Part shown: positions 1 to 12,070 of the stretch, piece after piece
Layout of the letters: every line of letters starts with the position of its first letter
How positions within the stretch are numbered: the first letter of the stretch is position 1
Source of the DNA: Alternaria dauci
Taxonomy: Eukaryota; Ascomycota; Dothideomycetes; Pleosporales; Pleosporaceae
Length of the DNA: 64,000 bases
NCBI RefSeq assembly: GCF_042100115.1
Contig: NC_091279.1
Span: 1,798,001 to 1,862,000, forward strand
Direction of reading: 5' to 3'
Notes under the pieces: model-generated
The model's input: only the letters and a program-made list of their open reading frames with translations
Databases searched by the model: none
Told to the model about the DNA's origin: nothing
Made by a program: the position numbers and the translations under genes

Positions 1-3000
1 GCCCTCGAGACACAGACGTCCAGTTTGCCCATCTTGAGTATTGATCATCGCGGTCCGATGGCTGCCGCTGCTGCTTCATGCCATGGGCAAACACGCTTCT
101 TGCGTCAGTCTAGCTCGACGATCCGGCCAAGGAACCGCCGTCCACGTCCACCGGCCATCGTCATGTGCGCCTAGCATAGTACCACGCAGTAGAGCCATCG
201 CCCTGCAGAGGCGCACCCTTTGGAGCCCTCTGGACGCCCGCCGTCGCTCTTTCGTCCCATGGTCGCAAACACAACATCTCGCATTCGGCACAAACGTCGT
301 CCTGCCACCTTGTGACATTTCCTCTTCGCCGCATCCGCCCGCTGTCAAATGCACCCTCCGCTCACACCTTTCACTGCTGCTAGCTCTTTCCTGGTGCTGT
401 CGTGAACCATGTTTGCCTCTCTGCCATCATGACGCCAGCAATCGTGTTGCGCAGAGGGGCATCCATCAAACTAGAGTGCGCTACGCATGCAGGAACATCA
501 CACCCTGAACCACTGCTCGCTGCAGCTTCGTACGAATTCGGCCAAAGCGTCACGGCTACATGTCGTCAGTGACCACCACCCAGCCTCGTCGCTGAAGTCA
601 TCACTTGTGGCTGGCCAAGTGTCCATGTGAGGTGCGTCTAGATGCAGGAACCAGCAGAAGCAGCACACTGGGCATCGTTTGATCTCCATCTGAAACGCGC
701 TTTTTAGCCAGCGTGCGGGAGCGGCCTTCGTCTCTTGCAAATCTCAATCTCATCGCGGAGCTGCATTCCCATCCAATCTGTCGCCATCTGCGCGTCACCT
801 TTTCAACTCCCGTACTTGTCGTCCAAACATTAAGAGCGCGCGCCCTCTGCCATGGACTCAAGCCTCGCTGCTCGGCGTCACGCTCCGCTCGCAAGCCAGT
901 GAGATAGCGGAATTCGTTTCAGAACTTACTTTTGGCTAGCCGTTATCCACCCCATGTCTGCGCTCATTGGCCGGGGAATGAATCAAAACCTTCGGCGGCA
1001 TTCCCTCTCGCGTACAAGCGCTGTCCGCTTGGCATGTAATGGGGCACCATTACTTGGACATTCATGCGTTGTGAAGATTCCATGTCGCAGACACCGCGTA
1101 CATACCTGCGCTCCAAGCTTTTGCTTGCAATTCACAGGGTGGGGATATCTGCTGGTGGAGCTGCACATGAATGCTGGCTTCATAACACCCCACCATATGC
1201 ATCCAATGAGTCGCATCTCTACACTAATCAACGTTTCTCGACCACGTGCGGATGGTACGATGCTTTCGGTATATTCGCGTCGGATACGATCATCGGGCGA
1301 ACCCATATCCTAATCTTCGACACAATCATCGGCGCCGTTCATGCGGAGACTCGTGCTCGACCGTAGACGTGCAGTACCGTTGCCGAAAACTAACCATCGC
1401 GGGGATACAAGTGTACTAGTGATGACACGCTTGACGGAGCAAGCAACATTTTGGGTTGGTGGGAAAGTGTACCTGCGTTAGCGGAGGCTGGAGTCGCTCC
1501 TGAAACTCCTGGCCCTCAGGCCGACTGCCGGAACGGGACACGAGATGCCGGTCAAAAGTGGAATGCCCTTCGCTTCAACCTCGTCTGTGATTAGGACCGG
1601 CATGCAAAATCTGCGCTTGTCCTTAACATGCCATTTTATAGTACGACTAGATCAGATGCATGCGCCGCAAACTACCAACTGAATTATTGAATAACCGTTA
1701 GTGCTATTGGAAAGTCATGACTTGCGGCAACAAGATAGGAAATCCCCCCCACGAAAGGGGATGGCGGGTGTGCACTTCCGTCGATAAGGCGTCTTGAGTA
1801 ATATGTTTTGGCGACCTGGTCGAGCAGCCGACGGCAATAGAGTAAGCCTGGCAAGTTTAGCCGTTGCAACCGCATCGATACTTGATGGACCCCTTTTTAG
1901 TCTGCATCAAGCGACCTGGGCAAAATCCACAAGTCAAGAGCTTTAAGTTCGCCCATTGCGCAAGCAGACTTGCCAGGCTCATGTCGCATGCTTGAAGCTG
2001 CTCGATTCCGGCAGGCGTAACGAGCCAAGTCAGTGCACCTCTATGCACATGGCAACGTGGGCAGAGCAGCCGAAGCAGGGTCTTTTCCGCGTTTGGATCG
2101 TTGATCTGCCATCCGTGTATCAGATATCGGAGGCCGGGTATCAGAGTGTCGGCAGTTTCATGTCAATTTGTCACTCTGCAGAAGGGTCCACGACAACGAC
2201 GACGACATTGCCATTATCAGCGTATGGCGGGGTGATCAAACTGGCCGTGGGTAGTTCTCGCCGGCTCGAGCCTGAGGTGATCTGGAGATCCGTAAGTGCT
2301 CGTTGAAGATCCAGCGCTAGACAGACATGGAAAGTGTACCTTGGTCGTATAAGCCGAACAATTCCCGCAAACTGTGCAGAGCTGAATCCTGCGTTTGCAT
2401 TACGTTCTTCTGGAACGTTTCTACGTGCCTTCCGCCTGAGCCCCACTCCGCTCCTCGTAGTTGCGCAATACTCTCAGGTGAGTTGACGGCGTGGACGCAG
2501 GACGATTAAAGTTCCTGAGCGGATACAGTGGGCTACTAATGAAGCGAAGCCACCGACTGTGTCCTAGTGTCGTGATGCACAGCGCATGACACAGGGCAGA
2601 CCCAAAGTCAATGCTGGAGACAAACTACTGCAGCCACTCAAAAAGGCGGCCCGTAGCACACAGAGAAGAGAGTCACCCAGGATTGCCGGAGCTTTCGAGT
2701 GGCGAAAATAGCAACACCTGTTCCAGTGCGCTTAGGGGCAAAGGCTACAGGCAGTTTCCTGTCTCAGAGACGTGCTATGGACGTAGGCTAACATCCTATC
2801 CCCCGGAGATTGGCAGAGGGTCTCCAACCCCACTGGAATCGATAGTTTTTGCCTCCGTTTTTGGACTCTGCAACTTCACGATAGCAAATCTCCAGTCTCT
2901 CACATGGCGCGTGATTCGACGGCTCATTCCATAGCTCGGTAAGATCCGGGCGATCAGTAGATCCCGTTCTCGTGACGCCTTGCGGCTATCGCGACATACT

Positions 3001-4054
3001 GATCAAGGGAGACGAGTGGTGTTTGGTTCAAGTGAGGGCCATACGGTCCCGAGGCTGGGAAGAACCTGACCGGAAGACAAGAGAAGTGATCTACGCACCA
3101 TGACCTTGCAGCAGGGAAGTCTGAGTGAGTGCGGAACTTGACAAAAATCCCGCGGGCCAGTCTGAGACCGACGATGCGTGGAGAAGCGGCGGAACAGCTG
3201 AACCAGGCGTCCGCGGTGTCTGAACGCATGATACTCCCTGCGAGCGCGGATTGTCTTCGGCGATGTCGAAGTGCGGTGGCAAGAGCGCAAGCCTGCAAGC
3301 ATAGATGTCCAGCCTGTGGAACGGGGAGTCGGACTGATTCTCGCTTCAACTAAGCCTCGAAAACCGGGAAGCTCTGCCGAGCTGAAGCTTCTCTCTACCT
3401 ATACTTTCTCAGCCGTTTCAACTGCTGCTAACGTGATTCCAGTTCTTTCAAAGCGTAGCCTAGCCATCACGACAGTGCCGAGCAGCCGTTAACACTACCA
3501 AGAGTCAGATCCCGTTATCGGTGCATGTGGCGTCGTCTAGGATGCGTCACATTGTTTAATGTGGAAAGTTTACCAGACCCTAAAGATGCATCTATCGCCG
3601 TGTCGCCGTGGTGGCTAGGCGCTCTTTTTGACGCGCTTGCATGGACGGCCCGTAGCCTCGAACCAACATTCTCTGGTGGCAAAACACTATCGGGTGCATG
3701 GTCATGCTGTCTGCGTGTGAGTATTCTCAAGGTTTCCGTGGCCAGTGTAGCACTGTAGCTTCAGTCGCCGTACACTTTGTTCATCTGGCGCGCAGACAAG
3801 GTGTGTGGTGAAGAGGAGTTCGCGCTGAACGTTCATGTGCCGTTTTGCACAAGACGGGTATCGCATGCCCGTACAATTAGAATCGAAGCCATTCTGCTCG
3901 ATCGTTACTCGGAGTGCAGAGAGGAAGTGAAGACAGCGTTTGTGAGGCGCCTTTTGCTTTTGTCGCTAGTGGGCCTTGGCAAACTCCAACGGCAGCCGCG
4001 AGCCTCAAGCTGACCTCTCAGCGCGACAATGAACACGCGAAGGCACCAGCATCA
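1..4054. other. Gene-poor left end, no supported gene
   Basis: Several open frames of 60-155 codons occur on both strands, but none shows a recognisable domain, a plausible intron chain or protein-like composition. They overlap each other in different frames, as chance frames do. Small features seen are an ACG/ACA-rich triplet run near 2188-2212 and a short C7/G4 hairpin at 1744-1760. The last few hundred bases must carry the promoter and 5' leader of the cardiolipin synthase gene. A non-coding transcript cannot be excluded from sequence alone. Confidence 0.6.
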
Positions 4055-5497
4055 ATGGTTCCTTCATTCACGGCGGGGGCCAATGTGCCTTTCCGCACCG
4101 TTGCAGCTCTCGCAGACGCATCTGCCAGCCTAAGAACGCTTTCGCGGCTTACACAGCATCGACAAACGCTGTGTTCAGTCTCCTCACGTGCCTCTTGTAC
4201 CTGGACTCGCGATGACGTCAAAGCAAGCCGACATACTTTTGTGTACAAACCATACAGGCAATGTGGTATTCGGCCCGCTAGTCTGTTCAGTACGTCAACC
4301 ACGCGAAGACTGAAGCTCGAAGACGAAGCACCAAATTCTTCGGCGTCTAGGAGCAGCACTGAGGTAAGTGCGCAATTTTCTTCTAACAACTTGTGATTCA
4401 GCCATGTTCAAGATTCAATGTCGCATCCCAGATCCAATCGGTGTTGCGAACCCTCATGTACTCATCTATTTCTGAATTGATGGACTATGGAAGCTTTCTC
4501 AACTTGACACTTTCACTCATTTCGCTTGAGATACTTGATTTTATCCCACACAGATAGCACCAGGTTGTATTACCGGAATTTCTAGCTAACTGCATACCAG
4601 CAGCCTCTGCTCGCCTCAACTTCCGCCAAACTCGCTACAACCCTAAAGTCCACTCTCAAACTCGACAAACCGCGTCACGAGCAAATCTGGAACATCCCCA
4701 ACATTCTTACTTTCTCGCGCCTGATCGCAACTCCTGTTGTTGGATATCTGATCATACACAACCACCATCTCTATGCCTTCACCCTCTTTACCTACGCCGC
4801 TTTCTCCGATCTTCTCGATGGCTGGATTGCCCGGCGTTGGAATCTCCAAACCGTTATTGGGAGTGTCGTTGACCCCATGGCCGACAAGTTCTTGATGACA
4901 ACTCTGGTAACGTGTTTGGCAGTAAACGGTAGTCTACCGATGCCACTCGCCGCGCTGATCCTAGGAAGAGATGTCAGTTTGGCGCTGAGTGCATTCTACT
5001 ATCGGTATGCCAGTCTGCCGGCGCCCAAGACGATAGCAAGGTACTGGGATTTCAGCTTGCCGAGTGCAGAGGTACACCCCACTACCATCTCCAAGTTCAA
5101 CACTTTCTTGCAGTTGAGTTTGCTGGGCACGCTGCTCTGCACTAACTTGCTGCACGATCCTTCCGCCACTACGTCTGCAGCGGGTGGTTTGCTCATGTCG
5201 ATTCAAGATGTGCTGGGAGGTGAAGAAGGAGTTAAGACGATGATTCAGGGCATTTCGGCTATCGTCGCTAGTACGACATTGTACAGCGGCCTCGAGTACA
5301 CATGGTCGAAGAAAGCAGTAGTCATCTTGGGCGGAGATGAAGCCTTGAAGAGAAAGCAAGGTTTCCGTGGTAGGATGATCATGGCAGGTGGATACGGTTC
5401 TTTCATTGCGCTTGCAGCGTATCTGTGGTTCAACGGAGAGGTTGAAGAGGAGTTGAAGAAAGAAGCCGACAAGAAGCTAGGAAATAAAAGTGCTTGA
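4055..5497 (+). CDS. CRD1: Cardiolipin synthase (CDP-alcohol phosphatidyltransferase), mitochondrial
   Basis: This enzyme joins CDP-diacylglycerol to phosphatidylglycerol to make cardiolipin in the mitochondrial inner membrane. Two exons, 4055-4363 and 4601-5497, give 401 residues. The intron has a GTAAGT donor and a GCTAAC branch site near the acceptor, and is phase 0. The family signature D-x2-DG-x2-AR-x8-G-x3-D-x3-D is complete: D173, D176-G177, A180-R181, G190, D194, D198. Hydrophobic segments follow, with a short Lys/Glu tail. The first 100 residues are rich in Ser, Ala and Arg, fitting an import sequence. An in-frame ATG at 3914 would add 47 residues; 4055 was preferred because the shorter start begins nearer the presequence-like part. 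A second CAG three bases after the acceptor could remove one Gln. The family assignment is firm and the exact start is not. Confidence 0.93.
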
Positions 5498-6776
5498 TTG
5501 GTGTTGTTACAGCGTTGTTGTATCGTCCTGGATGGCAGGTGTTGACAGTCAACGTTGAATGCGTAAACACGGAGGGACGAATGTGTAAAATACAATTCTA
5601 GGTTCCTCAACCACCAAAATCTTACCCATTTACAATCGTTCCCGTGTCGCCGCTCTCTCCAATGTCAGTCTGTTCGTTGTGGTGCGTATGTAAATTTCCA
5701 GTATCTCGCAGAGCAAGTGGAACATGTATATCGATCAAAGTGGAATGCATGCCGCTCGCAGGCGCGCAGGTGTAAACTACTATGTTTGTGCATCCAATGA
5801 ACCGTTTCGATCAACAAGTCACTTGATATTCAAGGCATATCAAACCCGAGCGAACTTTACAGTAACTTATTTGCCAGTGAAAGAGTTGTTGGGGTAAATC
5901 TTCCCCTGTACACACGTGCGATGTACACTAACTCCGTACGACATCAAGTGAGTCAAAATGAGTCATCTTGTATCATCTTTAATAATTAAGAACTCTTGGT
6001 GTATACACATTCAGGCCACGAGGACTTGCACATAAGAGTGCTGTTAGATCTTTTTCACGGCACTCCTCGACTTGTATAACAATGGGTCATGCCTGCGACT
6101 CAAGGCTGTCATGAATGACATGCAATGGATCTTTCATCGCCCTATATTGTACGCTTTATCATCAGCGTTCCTGTTCTACGAGCACATGTAAGTTCCTAGC
6201 TCTTTTTACACAAAATTTTAGTCCCGATGATGATATGGTTTTTCACTCGCCGTTCCTACTCTACATGAGGATATACCATGGCATGGTTTCGCCCATCTGA
6301 TCACAGGCAGCTTGAAACTATTTTAAAGCTCAAAGGTTTCATGAATAGCCTCTAACTCAAATGTGGCAGTTGTTGGATAAGGATCTCTTGCTTTGTCTAT
6401 ATGGGTGATTGTGCTCGATGACTGCGGACGGTCGACGTGTACCCACATTACTCTCAAAGCCTACACCAGCAAGTCTCTCAGCCCATCTACAATACCTTGT
6501 TCTATGTCGAAACGGGAATGGGAAACGATATCAGCGTGCTAAGAGTGTAAATTTGACGTACGAATAAAAAGCGATATGGATGTAAAAATTGAGCGGGGAG
6601 AAAACAAAGCACGAAGAATAAGACCTAAGGATTCCCATGATTTTGCCATCGAAGCGGCTAGTACAGTCTGAAGCAAATTTCATTTCCTCGAAGAATGTTC
6701 ATAAGTTTTGATGGTGTTAACAATGACAATATACAATACATGATACTATAACACATCATCCTACCCCCCTTCCACT
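5498..6776. other. Convergent 3'-3' intergenic region
   Basis: Lies between the 3' ends of CRD1 (+) and COQ8 (-). It is more AT-rich than its flanks, especially 5930-6600. No coding frame is convincing. Two TGAGTCA motifs one helical turn apart are listed separately; otherwise nothing is recognised. Confidence 0.5.
5949..5965. promoter_or_regulatory. Paired TGAGTCA (AP-1/Gcn4-type) motifs
   Basis: TGAGTCA occurs at 5949-5955 and again at 5959-5965, start to start 10 bp. TGA(C/G)TCA is the known site for fungal Gcn4/CpcA bZIP proteins. Neither flanking gene has its promoter here, so function is unclear and chance is possible. Confidence 0.3.
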
Positions 6777-9472
6777 CTACTTCAACACCGCCTTCCCCTC
6801 ATACGTCTCCACTGCCTTACTAAACAACTCTTTGCACGGAACCCTCGATCCCAACCTCGCACAAAGCAAGAACGCCCCCGAAAGTTTCCGATGCAGCGAA
6901 TACGTCTCTTCAGGCGGCGGCGCAAGCCTCTCCTTGACCATGACTGGAATTAGACCACGCACTCTGTCCGTGATGGTTTGGTCTCTGAAATCGTATACCT
7001 TGGGTCCACTGCCACTAAACGGCTCAGCAAGCGTAAGCACACTCTGGATATGTGCGTCGAGCATAGCGGGGCTCTCGCCACCGGTTAGGTAGCCAAGTTC
7101 AAGAGAGAGGTCGCGGATAGAGTCGCGGTCGCCTTTGGAGGCTGCAATGAGAACTTTGATGTAGGGCTCAACAAATTTGTCTGGGTAGTCTCGTGAAGCG
7201 CCAAAGTCCAACAGTTCGATTTTCTGGGCAGAAGCGTTGTAGAGGAAGTTTGTCCAGTTCGGGTCTGTTTGCATGAACTTGAACTCTACGATCTCACGTA
7301 GACAGAGACGTAGGATTTGGGTGCCGATCCAGTCGAGTTGCTCTTGGGTAAGGGTCTTGAGCTTGGTGACGCCGACGCCGTGCATAAACTCTGCAGTCAA
7401 CACAGTAGGACCACAGGCTTCGGGAAACACTTTGGGAACGGTGAACACGTCTGTGTCGTCTTGGAGGAGGTCGCGGAAACGAGTTTGGCATTCAGCCTCG
7501 CGTGTGTAGTCGCACTCCCAACCTAGTTCTGTTCGAGCGTTGGCGATGGTCTTGTCTAGGTATAGACCCTTTGGCAAAAGACGCGATGCTGTCAGCAAGA
7601 GGGAGAGATTGCTGAGATCAGAGTCGATCGAGTTGGCAACGCCAGGGTATTGAATCTTGACAGCGACTACCTGGCCGTTGGACTTGAGCACTGCTTTGTG
7701 TACCTGTCCAATCGAAGCGGCTGCTATAGGCACATCTTCGATAGATTCGAAAAGGTCACGCCAGTTTTCTCCAAGGTTGCTGCTCAAGACCTTATTCCGT
7801 TGCGAGGCCGGCATGTAGTCTGCACTGTCCTGCACTCGCTGCAATACGTCGTGGATCTCGGGCGGCAGCATCTTGATGTCCTGGAAACTGATCATCTGCC
7901 CCAACTTGAGAGCAGCACCTCGCATGCGCGAAAGCTTCGCGACTAGTATTTCCATGTTCCCAGGACTGAGCATCAGCGACCCAGTTGCTGACGCAGCACC
8001 GCCGGTCGCTCGTCGGAAACCTTCGCCAACAGCTCCGAGCGCCATGCTTGTGCCTAGACCAGCATACTGCCATATACGACCGAACCGTGATGAAGGGACT
8101 CTCGATTCTCGCAGCGCGTAGGAAGTTTTCTCTGGTTGTGTGGCTACCTCATTGGGCGACTATTGTATATCTGTCAGCAAATCAGCAGGCTTCAGGCAAG
8201 CGGATGTATGTTTCATACCTCAGACGCAGCCGCGCTTGACTGCACGTCCTGGGCCAATTGAGATGCCAGGTCTTCCATTTCCCTCGAGGTGGTAGCCGGC
8301 TGAGGCGATTGTGTCGACTTCGGCTGTGTCAAAGGCCGACTTTGTTGCTGCGCTGGCGGTATAGGTCTGTCGTCAAGTGGATGCCTACCGCTAGTCTTTG
8401 GTACCGGCCTGTCATCGAGTGGGTGTCTACCACTGCTCTTTCGTTCCGCATATTCTTTTCTCGAGAAGGGGTCACTTCCTAACATCCTTGCAACCTTTCT
8501 TGAGTGGAAGACGTCTGTGTTGATGCCCTCTGGTAGATCCTCCACTTGTTCCTGCCCAGGCTTCGGAGGATTATAGAACACATCCTGATTTATTTGCTTG
8601 TCCTCTACATGTTCATCGCTTTGCTGACTTGTTGCTGACGTCTTCGGTATTTGTGTTTGAGGTTGTGATGAGGTTATCGGTTGCGATTCGACCGATCTCG
8701 TGTAGAAGACGTCTCTGTCATGCCCTCTCTGAAGCTTCTCAGCTTGCGGGGATATGGGAGTCTTTTGCAGGTCGTTCGCGTGTGCGGGGATGGTTTCAGC
8801 GGCTTGAGTCGAAGCGCCTCTAGGATTTCCGGGTAATGGTATCGTAGTCTCTGTAGACTCTACCGGTTTGATGCTCTCGTCTTTGTGACGGATCGATTCA
8901 CCCTGGTCCTCAGCCAGAGGTTCCTTGGGCGCTTCGTGTACCGGCCTCTCCGAGAAAGTATCCTGACCCTTCTCCTCCTGTTCGAGGGTCAAGCCATGGC
9001 TTGGTATCGTCCCGTCTGGAAGTGGTGCTCTGGGAGCCTTCTTCTGCTCAACCTCCAACTCGTCGGTGGGCGGGGGTGCCTGAGCACTGTTCTGAGCGGA
9101 TCGATCGTAGTGGTGGTCTTGCTCCACGCCTTCTTTTACACCCTGTTTTGGTGTTTCCTTCCCCACTGTCTCTCTTCTAGGTATGTCGGCCGGCTGTGTC
9201 CATTGTGTATTCGTCGCCCGGTCCGCTGCAGCTCTCGCGTAGGAGGGGGCTTCTTCGCTGAGGCGTTGTGAGAGGGCGATGGCAGCCGCTGCTGTGAGGG
9301 TGACGCGGTCTGTCTGACTCTTGACGGCTTTGGCTAACGACGAGGTCTTGTTGTAGGCATCCCACTGGCTCGATCGGAGCGCGATGTGCTTCTGTGCAAT
9401 GGACCTCGAGGCATTGAAGAGTTTGGCGGCATCAACGAGCCGTCTGCCTGCCATTGCGATCGGATGGAACAA
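6777..9472 (-). CDS. COQ8: COQ8/ABC1 atypical kinase, ubiquinone biosynthesis
   Basis: This UbiB-family ATPase/kinase-like protein supports the coenzyme Q synthesis complex on the matrix side of the mitochondrial inner membrane. Two exons, 9472-8219 and 8159-6777, give 879 residues; the 59-nt intron is phase 0. Family hallmarks seen are the KLGQ inhibitory motif (504-507) in an N-terminal helix, the Ala-rich loop AAASIGQV, the VAVK lysine, the TDPNWTNF catalytic segment and DFG. The core begins near residue 430. Exon 1 codes for a long, polar, low-complexity N-terminal extension beginning with a Lys/Arg/Ser-rich stretch that resembles a presequence. It contains three spaced DVFY/DVFH motifs and a near-perfect duplication of SGRHPLDDRP. 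Met7 (9454) is an alternative start. It shares a 532-bp divergent promoter with NTA1. Confidence 0.95.
8378..8440 (-). repeat. Tandem 12-residue duplication inside COQ8 exon 1
   Basis: Two adjacent copies code for SGRHPLDDRPVP and SGRHPLDDRPIP, separated by about three residues. The DNA copies differ at several third positions, so the duplication is not recent or is held by selection. It lies in the disordered N-terminal extension. Confidence 0.7.
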
Positions 9473-10004
9473 CTACCGAGAGACGTGGCACATGACGAGA
9501 GGTGCTGGAGCGGTGCGTCAGATGTCGAGGCCTGAGTGAATTCATCGAAAGTTATGCGCGTCATAGCTGCATCGAGTTAGGCCCAAATGCGCAAATGGCA
9601 CGATTGGCTGGCTGTCATTCCGAGCAAGGGTCCCGATCGTCTGGTGGGGCATTCATACCCTCAACAGAGCGACCGTCTGAACTGCCATACTCACGCGATC
9701 GCATTTCCTGAAAGCACACCATCCACATTAGTCACTGGACCCGGCCTTATGCTGCTTTTTGTCACCAATCAGGAAGCGTATCCATCTAGTGACACGGATA
9801 GACCACTACTCGTGCCTGGTAGCACCAATCGGCACATTCCTGACGGCGCGGGAAACTAACAACTATTTGGCCTATCAGTCTGGCCTGATTCAAGTGAAAG
9901 ATACAAGGCTTTCCCTAGAAGCCCTTAAAGTACTCCAAATTCGCCTCGAGAATTCTACTTCAGAAGCCCAAGTAACCCGAGTTCAACCCGAGGGAACGGC
10001 AAGC
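9473..10004. promoter_or_regulatory. Divergent intergenic region COQ8 / NTA1
   Basis: Both genes read outward from this 532-bp stretch, so it must hold both promoters. No TATA box or well-known binding site stands out. The open frames across it are continuations or shadows of neighbouring genes. Confidence 0.5.
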
Positions 10005-11254
10005 ATGAAGATCGCCTGTCTCCAATTTGCCCCAGAAGTTGGACGCGTCCAAGAGAACATTCAAAGAGCCGACGAAATCCTCCGATCCACCGCTATACCC
10101 AGCGACCTAACCTGGCTCGTCCTACCTGAACTCGCCTTCTCAGGCTACAACTTCCAATCGCTCGAGGAAATCAAACCCTTTCTCGAGCCCACTACATCCG
10201 GAATCTCCACGCAATGGGCGCAGCAAGTAGCAAAACACTACAATTGCCACGTGACAGTTGGGTATGCAGAGGTCACCATCCCTGATACCAATCCAGAGGA
10301 CAGCCAAACGCAGTACAACTCCACCGTCACCGTATCACCAAAGGGAGAGATACTGCACAACTACCGGAAATCCTTTCTCTACTACACAGACGAAACATGG
10401 GCGTCTGAGGGCCCGGGGTCAAGATCGCACAAGCTATCTGACGCCTCATCACCAGACTCGCCCTTCTACGCTGGCCAGCTAGGTGATCTGGGGAAGGTAA
10501 CAATGGGGATATGCATGGATATCAATCCCTACAAGTTTGTCTCTCCATGGTCCGATTACGAATTCTCCTCCCTCGCTCTATCGTCGCAATCGCAAATTGT
10601 GTGCGTAAGCATGGCTTGGTTATGTCACCTTACGCCCACCGAACTCATGCAAGAGCCATCACAACCAGATATTGCGACAGTAGCGTATTGGGTTGAGCGT
10701 TTCCAGCCGCTGGTTGACGCTAGAGGGGACAAGCCTATATTTGTTATCCTTGCAAATCGGTGTGGAATGGAGAAAGGTGTCTGCTATGCGGGCAGTAGTA
10801 CGGTTTTACGGATTGAGAGGGGGGTTGTTAGTTTGTACGAGACGGCGGGCAAGAGCGAGGAGACGTGTTTGGTTGTGGATCTGACGGAGAGGCCAAAGTT
10901 CCAGGTGAGAGACGGACGGTGATGGGGCAGGGGACGTCGATATTATGGCTTTTTTTTTAACAGCTTGGCTATCCCGGACATGTGACGCAGGGTGTCCAGA
11001 GTTCATTCTTCGTGACGCCCTGGGTCGAAGGAACTTCTGTAAAGGTGCCTGTTGAGGAAAACGCCTTCAAAGGAGCGGCTATGGGTCTTCCGGCACTGTC
11101 GGGAGCAGACAAGAGCATAGATGGTGGTAGGAGTGTTGAAGATATTGTTGGAGAGATTTCGTTTGGCAAGTCTGGAACAACGTCAATATCACGAGCATCA
11201 TTGTTAGATACGAATACCGCAGTAATATACAGTCCTAAAGAGAGCACAGTGTAG
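10005..11254 (+). CDS. NTA1: N-terminal asparagine/glutamine amidohydrolase (nitrilase fold)
   Basis: Nta1 deamidates N-terminal Asn and Gln to Asp and Glu, feeding proteins into the Arg/N-degron pathway. Exons 10005-10904 and 10964-11254 give 396 residues; the 59-nt intron has a GTGAGA donor, a T-tract and an AACAG acceptor. The nitrilase triad is visible: E42 in LPELAFSGYNF, K122 in NYRKSFLYYTDETW and C170 in GICMDINPYKF. The start at 10005 was chosen because the nitrilase fold begins at once (MKIACLQFAPEVG); an upstream in-frame start at 9759 would add 82 residues without family support. Exon 2 codes for about 96 Ser/Gly/Thr-rich residues beyond the catalytic domain. If the intron were retained the protein would stop six codons into it. 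Family call firm; the tail is less certain. Confidence 0.9.
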
Positions 11255-11740
11255 GTGCAGTTTACACAGGCTCATACGTAACGATAAGCCGAGAATGATC
11301 CAAGTGCCACCCCGCACTTGGCGTTCGTGACAGAAGCGACGCCTGCTAAGCATTCCGCATCTACGTCTTGGATGCGTAAAGCTCCACATCACAATCATCA
11401 GGACTCCAGCAATCATTTGTTGCGACCCAGCATGTGGTTTCATTCGTCACTGCCTAGGATCTAAACCATCATGAATCGATTCCTTTCATTCCCATTTACA
11501 GACCCAAAGCGCCATGAATGAGAGGTAGGTAGGTATCCGGTAACGTGAAAAGAAATACCACCCATAACATCCCTCGTTTGCAGATGTACTTCGCTTAGAA
11601 GACTGGTCGCTCGGTTCCCGCCATGTGCGAAATTCCCAATGTATTCGCTCGTTTCGTGTGGAGAAGATTGTCGATGCAGGAACAAGTAGTGATTGGGAAT
11701 CGAGAATCGAGTGAGGGATGGTTTGTCGGGGGCGATACGC
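11255..11740. other. Convergent 3'-3' intergenic region
   Basis: Lies between the ends of NTA1 (+) and RPL39 (-). I see only chance-length open frames and nothing else that can be named. Confidence 0.5.
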
Positions 11741-12070
11741 TTAGATACCGAGACGGGTCTTGCGCCAGTGTCGTCGCTTGGCGTTGTACCTGTAGGTGGG
11801 ATGTCAGTCTCGTGCTCTCGTTATCGTATTGTGAGATTCTCGGGCTATCCAGCAGCGATGATCGAAAGCGGCGAGAATGTGCGTGTCGCGGGCGGTGCGT
11901 ACCTGATGGTGTTGCCGGTCCTCAGGCGAATCCACTGAGGGATGGGGCGGTTCTGCTTCTGCGCGCGCGCAAGCTTCTGCTTGGTGCGGAAAGACTTCTG
12001 GGACTGTAAAAGGGTCAATAACGGGCCCTAGACGTGTTCGTAGCCGCGGGGAGTGATATCATACCGGCAT
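11741..12070 (-). CDS. RPL39: 60S ribosomal protein L39 (eL39)
   Basis: This small, very basic protein sits in the exit tunnel of the large ribosomal subunit. Three exons code for 51 residues: 12070-12065 (only ATG CCG), 12003-11903 and 11789-11741. The introns are 61 and 113 nt, with GTATGA and GTACGC donors and TTTACAG and CTACAG acceptors. The protein opens with [14 protein letters not shown], has [20 protein letters not shown] in the middle and ends in WRKTRLGI, the full length of the family with no gap. The gene is easily missed because no exon makes a long open frame. Its promoter lies to the right, in the 1.3-kb gap before the CDF gene. Identification is near certain from end-to-end agreement with the family. 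Confidence 0.97.
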
